A stretch of DNA of 64,000 nucleotides from Apostichopus japonicus (taxonomy: Eukaryota; Echinodermata; Holothuroidea; Aspidochirotida; Stichopodidae). A program made the translations under genes and the position numbers. Below the pieces are notes generated by a model. It saw only the letters and a list, made by a program, of their open reading frames with translations, did not search any database and was not told the DNA's origin. This document shows positions 50,901 through 59,900 of the stretch, piece after piece. The stretch is from the NCBI RefSeq assembly GCF_037975245.1, contig NC_092571.1:26674564-26738563 (forward strand), read 5' to 3'. Within the stretch, counting starts at the first letter, position 1. The number at the start of each line of letters is the position of its first letter.

Positions 50901-53900
50901 TTGAGCGGCCTTCAGAAAAGTTTTGGGGGAAGTTAGTCAAGATCACCAGTGAGGAATTCACATCAAGAAGCTGATACAACTTCTTTTAATTCTTATAAAC
51001 AGGAAGCCACTTGTAGACACAAAAGTAGTATGACTGTCAGGTTTTGCTCTTACAACATGAGCACAACATTAATCATGTTGCTTCATTGGCATATGAGAAA
51101 AGTTTCTGGGTTGTGGGGATGCCCCACTTTTCCCTGTCACTAAATGGGGCTGGAAAAATGTTGGTTTGGAAAAATGTTGGTTTGGTTTAGGTATTACACA
51201 GAGAAGGTGAAGTGCGATTTGTTCGTACCTTCCCTGTCTTCGCAATGTTTCTTTATCCAATCAAATTAGAATTGCAAACGTAAATAAAATCTTACCTTTA
51301 AGGTAACACTGCTTGGCCAGATATGGGTATCAAATTCCTGGAGAGTAAAGAAGTAAGGGGTAAATAAGACAGGGGGTTAATAAGTGGGCTCCCACTTTAA
51401 GCTAGATTTCCGTGAAAATATGCAATTTATTTATTTAACACATAGCAGCACACAGCCAATCAACTGCATACATAGGCTATTTTTTCTACAAAGTACAAAT
51501 GAATAGAAAACACCCCTTCCCCCCCCTTCCTAACATGCAACCTTGTTGATGTATCACAGTTGTGTATATGAGAGGGAGTATAAATGATAGATTAGAAAGT
51601 TTCCAATTTCCCCAACTTTCAAGTGGCCCCTGTTTCCATTGAAAAGCCACTTTCTGGTCCGAAAAACCTATTGGTTTACAGAAATATCACACCACAATTT
51701 ACAAAAATAGTACAATAAGCCTTTGGAAGAAATTCTGCTCGTCTCTGAACATAAAAAACCTTTATATCTTAAAGAGAATCATCAGGCAATCTGAGAAAGT
51801 AATGTCACTTTCGTAGAGTCCATTTAACTGCCCACCCGTTCTCCCCATTCTCTGCCTTTCCAATAACAACCCCCTTTCCTACAATTGATATGTGTTCTGT
51901 AACATCTTCAATGGTCATGACCATGAATGGCATTTTATGAGGTAGATACATCAAGAAGAATCTCATCTCTGTCTCTCATAACATACCATCCATGGCAATA
52001 ACAACAAGATATGAAATAAATAGATAATTTGAGATGTTTTATGAAAGATCAAAGAATGGTATAAATGAAAAACTGGGATTTTCAAACATTCTTCCCTTAA
52101 CTCCATTGTACTCCTGCGCCTTACTCCGCTTAATATATCTTTTCTAGTACAGTTCAAATAACGGATCAGACTCACTTCTTCTTGATGAAGTTTACAGACA
52201 TACAACTGGCAGTCAATTGAGCTACCAAGTTATTGTTGATAACAGTAGGAGTATTAAATAGGCCTCATCAATGCATTGTACTACTGAGAAAGTCACTATC
52301 TGTACTCTGAATTCAAGGTTATGTATGATGTGTCCATCACCTCAGACTGTGTAAATATCATGTTTGCTAGCTCATTAATTAACAGAAGAAAAAAGTAATT
52401 TTTGGAACTTGTCATTCAGCCTCTGAAGAAGATCCTGCTAGGATAGAAAAATATTAGCCTTTGAAGAAGATCCTGCTAGGATCGAAACGTCAGGCCAACT
52501 TACTTTTACACAGGATAGAAACAGACACACTTACTTTTACAAATTACATTAACTAACAGCAAAGCTTAGGCTGTTCACTGGAGCAATGGGACAATACATG
52601 AGCAGTAGAATAAGCTGCAAATTATCCAGTGTAATATTTCCAGGTTGATTTTTGTCATGGTTTCTAATATTGCATTGTATACTTACCAAAGATGGACCAG
52701 TCTGATCATGATGCAACAAGTGCTGCCATTGTTCTCTGTGGGTCCATTTGTCCCCTTGGTTCTCTTTCATTAAGCCTTGAATGTACTCCCAGTAGAGTTT
52801 CTGAGTCTAAATATGGAAACCACACAACAACAACAAGAGAGAAAGAGAGAGAAAAGTTAAAACTACTTTTTTATTTGATCGTCAACAACTTGAAAATGAT
52901 TCCAAACAATAAAATGTGTACACAGTGAAAGGAAACAGAAAGAAACGAATATATGTGTATACATTTTTGTATATTAAGTGATGTTGTTATTATGTGTCCA
53001 TTGACTTATGAATTTAATTAACTTGAACGTTATTAGTGCACAAATGCATCAACTCTTTTCATCACATACAGTAGTAACAGACTACAAGCAAATAATGCAT
53101 TTTAGCTTATCTGTTCAAATCTAAATCCATGAGAGATATACGTATGATGGGTGCATTGATGTAAACAAACTACCCATAAACTGTGACAAGCAGTGCTTCA
53201 ATACTTCCCATAAAGACAACAAGAGAATAAATCTGTTTAAGGTAACTTTTCCGTTATTCAGAATGGAAAACACTTCCTTCTTCTTTTCAAGTAAAGGGAG
53301 ATAGTTGACATCAAATTACCTTTTCTGCAACAAGACTCCTTCGTTTTTTCCTGATGATGTACCGTTGGTTCACCCTTGACCCCAACTCCCTCGCCAGGTG
53401 AAGAGTACCGATCCCCTCCGAGGTGGCAGCAAACTTTGGTAAAGACTCCAACATGAGCTGCACGTAATCATCGTCGTTAAGGATTGTCATAAATGGATAG
53501 ACATGCTCTTTCATATGACCAAAGGCTGGAAAGAATTTGAAAAAAAATACAAAACTCAAGTGAATCACAAAAACGTGAAATATTTATCTATCTGTTTAAT
53601 AATAATCATAATAATATTTGCTTTTTATATAGCCCTTAATACCAGCGATAGGTCTCAAAGCACTTTACAGACGTTATATTACCCCTGGTCAATCCCTCCA
53701 GTCGGCAGCAGTTATATACTGCGCCCAATGACAAGTTACCTCAGAGATACTGTACTCATTTAACCCCTGGGTGGAAAGAGGCAAGTGATCACAAGTCCAA
53801 CGCCTTAGCCAATTGGCCACCACCCTCTCATGTTTCATCAGTAAAGAATTCAATAGGACTTCTCGTTTGTGCAGAAAGATGGATGTGGATGTGTCCCAGA

Positions 53901-56900
53901 TAACTTGACATATTTCCATGATATCGATTAAAATCATTACAGTTCATTGAAAGGACCAAAAAGGGAGACTTAACTCACTCTTTTTATAACTCTGTTTTTT
54001 CTTTTGTTGCTCCAAACCCTTCTTCAGTGCTCTCCACCACATGCCTTTGTGTTCAGCAAGAATTTTCCTCTGAAAAGAAACAAACAAATTGCAGCCTTTA
54101 TTAAAAATTTGAAACTAACTACCAAACCCATGGCAACAATAAATAAAACAAAAACAAATAGAATAACACCATCAGGACAAGAGAAAATAATCCCTGATTA
54201 AGCTTGAAATATTGAAACATGTGACGACTCAACTTTGTGATGCTGCTACATCAATTATAAATTTCTTCCGTGTCAACAAATTGTATTGAATTTAAGATGC
54301 AACATCTCCAGTCCATACAAGTCCCTGTCTACCAAGAAACATTTCAAGTTCTGAGCTTATCAAAAAATAGGATGTGAAGACTACAAGCACATTTGGATTT
54401 TTTTTAATTTTTTTTACTCAAAGTTAGCTTTTCAACTAGAAATGGATATAAACAAGGATCATTTTGAAACCATTACGAGTGCAATAGCCATATATGATCT
54501 GTATTTGTAGACTGTCTTCTATGCTATATGTTGGTTACTCGTTGATCATACGCATTCATATTTCGATCAATCTCATAGCAATGATAACATTTCTAAAGCA
54601 CTGGTTGGATGGGCTGAAGCTAATAGTCAACGTTTTTTTTGTTTTAAATATCGTCTGCATAAATTTTTCTTTTATATAAATTGAAAATCAACAGTTTGAG
54701 TTTGAGTATATTTCCACAACAATAAAAGATGAGTAGTACAAAGTCAAGATAAAACAAGGTGGTGGAGGAGGACTGAAAAAGCATTAGCTTGTACAAGCAG
54801 TCAAAACCTTAAACAGGTTAAACAGTACAGATAAACACAATACAACAATAGAGGAAAAGAACAAGAAAAAAAAAAGGTAATTAACAACTAACAAGCAATA
54901 ATGATTTACAAAATATAAGTTGACTGGGACAATGGCAAAAATCAAGTCTTCTTTTACCATATCTCTTGTCAGTGAATTTCATTTATTATCAAGCACCAGT
55001 CTGGGACATAGACAGCATACAATACTGCCATAGACTTTCCATCCTTTTTTTTTTTCTTTTGATATTTCCATTTTCTATAATTTGGGAATTGAGGAAAGAA
55101 ACTTTGGCTAAAATGCAGTTTGAGCTCCGGGATACAAGCCTTGGGCAATATCAGCCAAGCTAGCCAACCCTCATATGTTGGTGATCCCTGCATAGCCATT
55201 TCTTTGTTGGGGAATGCCAGTCACAAGGCTTACAATTAACTATAATGTCACTGGTTCTAATCCTGATCCACCCAAAAATGTCTTGCCATTTTCCAGCTTG
55301 TCTCTACTCATTTCAAGAGGATGTGTTACCTTCTCAAGAACATGTTGGCTGGGATGGAGATCTTCCTCCACTGATCTGATGTTGATACATTCCTTCTCTT
55401 CTGTCTTCCACTGGAGATCAAGCTTACTCCTCATCTCATCTTTTGAAATTAGTTGAAACACTGCTTTAGGTGATATCTGATTTAAAAAAAAAAATTAAAA
55501 TTGTTTAAAAGAGAGTAAATATATATTCATAAATAAAAGTGAACTTCACAACTTTTGGACACTTTGACTCCTAACTAGAACAGTAACATTAACAAAATGC
55601 TCAGAAATTGTTTGTAAATTTAAACAAAATGCAAGATTGCTTAAACACATGTTTAAAGGAAAGAAAGTATTCTTGGGAATTTTCAAGCATATTGTACTGG
55701 CAACTTGGTCGACTAATTCTGAGAACTAAACATTGTATTGATATACCACTTAGTCTTTCATTGGACACTCCAACTGTCCTCTTTGATGTACAAAGCTTTC
55801 ATAGCATTGTTCATATAACCAATGTGCCAAACTAAACTCGCTTTCTTCCCACATGATTTTAACATAAATTTGTAATTTCCTTAATATTTGTTTTTGTCTG
55901 TCAGTGTGCTCCTCAAGCTACTCTGATTGGTTAACTTGATGAGACACAGGTTCTTTGGTTTAGTGCATCACAAGAGTTAGAAAGCTTACAATAGCTCATC
56001 TAGCAATGCATGATGTTACATGGATTCTCTGATCACCATTTAGATATTCATACAGGCAGTTGTGTAAGTTTCACATCTGTTTTTGCTACCAAACCTTACA
56101 ATAAACATCCCAACTGATGGAAAGAGACTGAGTGTACCGAAAGGGCTGACCACTCTCTCAAGTACTGATGGAGACACACAGCTGAATGTCAATGCTGTGC
56201 AACCATGGTGAAAAAAAGCTATTAGTGAACCAACAATAGACTGAATCAAAGCATGCTACCACATTCAAAACCTAGGGCACCAACCATGCTAATCTCACAC
56301 TCAGGCATCATTCATTAGTAATGTTCATTAGTAATTTAGTTCATGAATTCACTAATGAATCTATGAATTCACTAATGAATTCACTTATGTATAAAGTTCA
56401 TTAGTAATGTAAAGATGAAATGCCAAATCCAAAGATGCCACTTTGCACTACTTACTAAACTGCAGTGTAACTTTACTGTTTTTTTTTACCCTAATGACTG
56501 TGGGGGGTTGACACTCTATCTACAGTATGTGCTGCACCAAGCCTACACCTTAACTATCCAACTGTCCTCTATTTATTACCTCTGTTGTCTCAGAGTACAT
56601 TCCTTTTACAACTTCTAGAGAACAGACGGGGAGTTTCGGAGGTAAAGGATGTACAAATTCTGGTTGCACAGCTTGAATGACTGCGAGAACGACCTCTCTG
56701 CTATCTCTTCTGAAGTTGTGTTTCAACATGACATCATTTAGAGTCATTCCTGCTTGTTCCAAGTCCTTGATGATCCTCTCGACTAATTCCCTATCCAGAA
56801 GTTTTGTCCTGCAATGAATTGTGCAGCAAAAGAAAAAAATTGGTGAAAACTGAATTTGGCAGTTACTAGAGTAGTGAACCTGTAGTGCTTTTGCAACATA

Positions 56901-59900
56901 TTGTACTAGCCTAACACAGAATCAGAGCATGGCCTAACTTAAGAGAAAATTATTGGGGTTATGAATGAATTTGTCTTTAGTGATTACGAATCAACTTTAA
57001 TTAAGTTTTTAAAGATGGTAAAATTAAATATGAAATAATGCCAACAAACCTCCCAAGACATTCCAAGGCTGAACCAAAGGAATTTATATCTGGTTCGACT
57101 TCACTTTTTGTCATCAGCGAGAATAGTTTCTTTACAGCACCAATGTTCCCCTTAGCAACCAAAGAGAACAAGAAAGAGAAAACAGAACATTACTCAACAT
57201 ATTGCAGAAAGACACACATACTGTACTCTTCATCAGCAACTGATGTTTGATTTTTCAATTTTCAAAAGTTATTGATACTCAATTAAAAAACAAAGAAACG
57301 AGTTCTTGATCGTGATTCTGCATTGATCCTCAATTTTTAAAAGATCCTCTATCAATTCCTAATTTCCAGCAAATTTTAGTTTCCTTAGAAATTACAGTTT
57401 CCCTCGATTTTTCTTCCATAAGAGCTAAAATATCTTCAAAAATTAAGATATCAGTCTTTCATGTCCTCTGCAGTTTGGAACAAATATTCCTATCCAGCTC
57501 TGCACTCTCACTTTGAATGAATTCTTTTTCTCATTTTCACACAATTTCTAATATAACGATAATATATTAATGGTTTTGTCCTTGCAAAATTGGTAAATCA
57601 TAAACATGCATCTTGAGGTAATTCTTGATAGTGTTTATACTGTAGACTAGAGGTTGAGAATGAACACACTGAATAAATATAAAATCCACAATTTTGATAA
57701 ATTTTTACTTGATTCTGCACTTGCAAGGATATTGATCAGAATATAGATACTGTTGGACAAGTTTGATAATATTCTCTTGAAATATGCAAATACTTACCCT
57801 CTCAGCCCAACCTTGAAGTAAAATATTGTAAACCTCAAGATCTTTGAATCTTCCATGCTTCATGCAAGTATCAAATACAGACTGGGCATACTCCATCTGA
57901 AAAATTAATATAATTGAGTGAATTTGTTTTCAGTTGTATCTCAACATCATGTAGTGTACCTGCTGCATAGGTATCAGAGATTGGAAAATCATATTACTGT
58001 ATATGCAACAACATAATGACCAAAAAAAATAGACTTATCAAGATGACAAGATCAACCAACAGTTAACTGTATTGTAATGAAAGTGGTACCAACAACAACA
58101 CCACTATAAATATGGAAGGAAATTATTAATTAGTTAAATGTGATTGGTTTACAAAGTACAATGTTTGTATCCATCTTTTCCATTCTAGTTTACTACATAT
58201 AATATTTAAATATAATATGACTGGTAATATATTACAGGGAACTGTGTTTAGCATTAACATCCCGATAACGCATAAATTTAATAATGTTAGTCTACAGTAC
58301 ATACCTTCCCTTGATACACATATAAATCCAGGAGTGGTATTATATATTGGTGGGGGTTCTCCTGGGCTAATTTCTTCAACCGTCCCCCCTTTGGAATCTG
58401 ACTTTCCTTTTTGGATCCGCTCTTCTTTCCTTTCACAGCACTTTTTTCTTCCATTCTCCCATCACCTGATGGTTTCTCTTTAACTGTCTCTGGTCTCTTA
58501 TTATCCAACTGTATTTCCCTTGTAGTTGCAACACTGTGATCATGTGACATGTCAGGTGACTGAATCGACTTCAAAGATCGTGGGGTCTTTGACGTGGTGT
58601 GATCACTTACAATGTTGCTTTCACTGACTGTTTGTTTGGTTCCTCTAGCTTTTTCACTTACTTTACTGACAGCTGGAGATGACATTGCACTGGGGGCAGA
58701 ATAAGTTGCCTTGAACTTTGGCTGTGAAAGAAACATCCTGCTAAGAAAGCCGATATCTACGGGGAGTTCTGAAGGTGGAATTTCTGGGACGAGTAAGACC
58801 AACTTCTTTTCCTGTGATTTCATAGTTGTTGGTCTGTTCTTTGTTTTAGACTTTGCTTTTGTTTTAGGTAACTTGTCCTTAGGTTTGCTTTTAACTGGTT
58901 TCTCTGATGTCTTACTTGGAGATACTTTAGTCTTTACTTTGGAAGTTCTAACCTCCTTCGATGTTGAGGTTCTCTTGTAATTAATCAGAGCACCAGTATT
59001 TATTTTGTTCAACTTTACTTCAGAACTTTGCGTGGAGGTTTTAGCAGTGGAAGACTTTTCTTTGGATGGACTTTTCTTTGACAGAGTGTTTGCCAAAACA
59101 CTCTGATTATCTGATGATTTTTCTATGGTCTTTTGTTTTGGAATCTTCAAACTTTTGATGTCACTTTTCACATAGTCTTTAGTTTTTTTAGATGTCTTTT
59201 TGATGCTTTCCTTTATACTTGATTTAGGAATCTTCAAACTTTTGATGTCACTTTTCACATCATCTTTAGAATTTTTAGACGTCTTTTTGATGCTTTCCTT
59301 TATACTTGATGTTTTCTCAGCTGTATTGCACAATGGATCACTGTTCTCAACATGGATCTTTGTCTGGACTTCAGATTTACAATCTTGCTTGATTGCCGTT
59401 GATGACCATGTAGGCCTATCTGTCTCAATTTTCTGAGCTGTAACAGTTGAAAAATTTCTTGCCTCTGTCTCATGAGAGAACACCTCGCTGTTCTTGGATG
59501 GAAGATGAGGAGATAGTCCAACATTTCTGCTGCCAGTCGTTTCAGATGACGATGAAGAATCTGATGTGGGGTTCAGAGTTAAAGGCATTCAACAATTTTA
59601 AATTTTTCTCCTTACTGTCAATTAAAAGTGAACTGAAAATTGCTGAGGCAACCAGTTCAACTAAAAATGTCCATGAGAATCATAAAATAAAATTGAGTAA
59701 GCATGAATTGTGTATAATGTTGTACTATGAACAGTTCCCTTGCAGTCAGTGATATTGAATCACAAGGCATGTATAATAGTAATAAAAAACATGAAATTGT
59801 TTATGATGTATGTCCAAACTGATCTAAGGTTTGAAGTACTTAGCTTTCAAAATATTACCATAAATACATGAAAATTGTGCTTTTTGTACAATTTATTACC

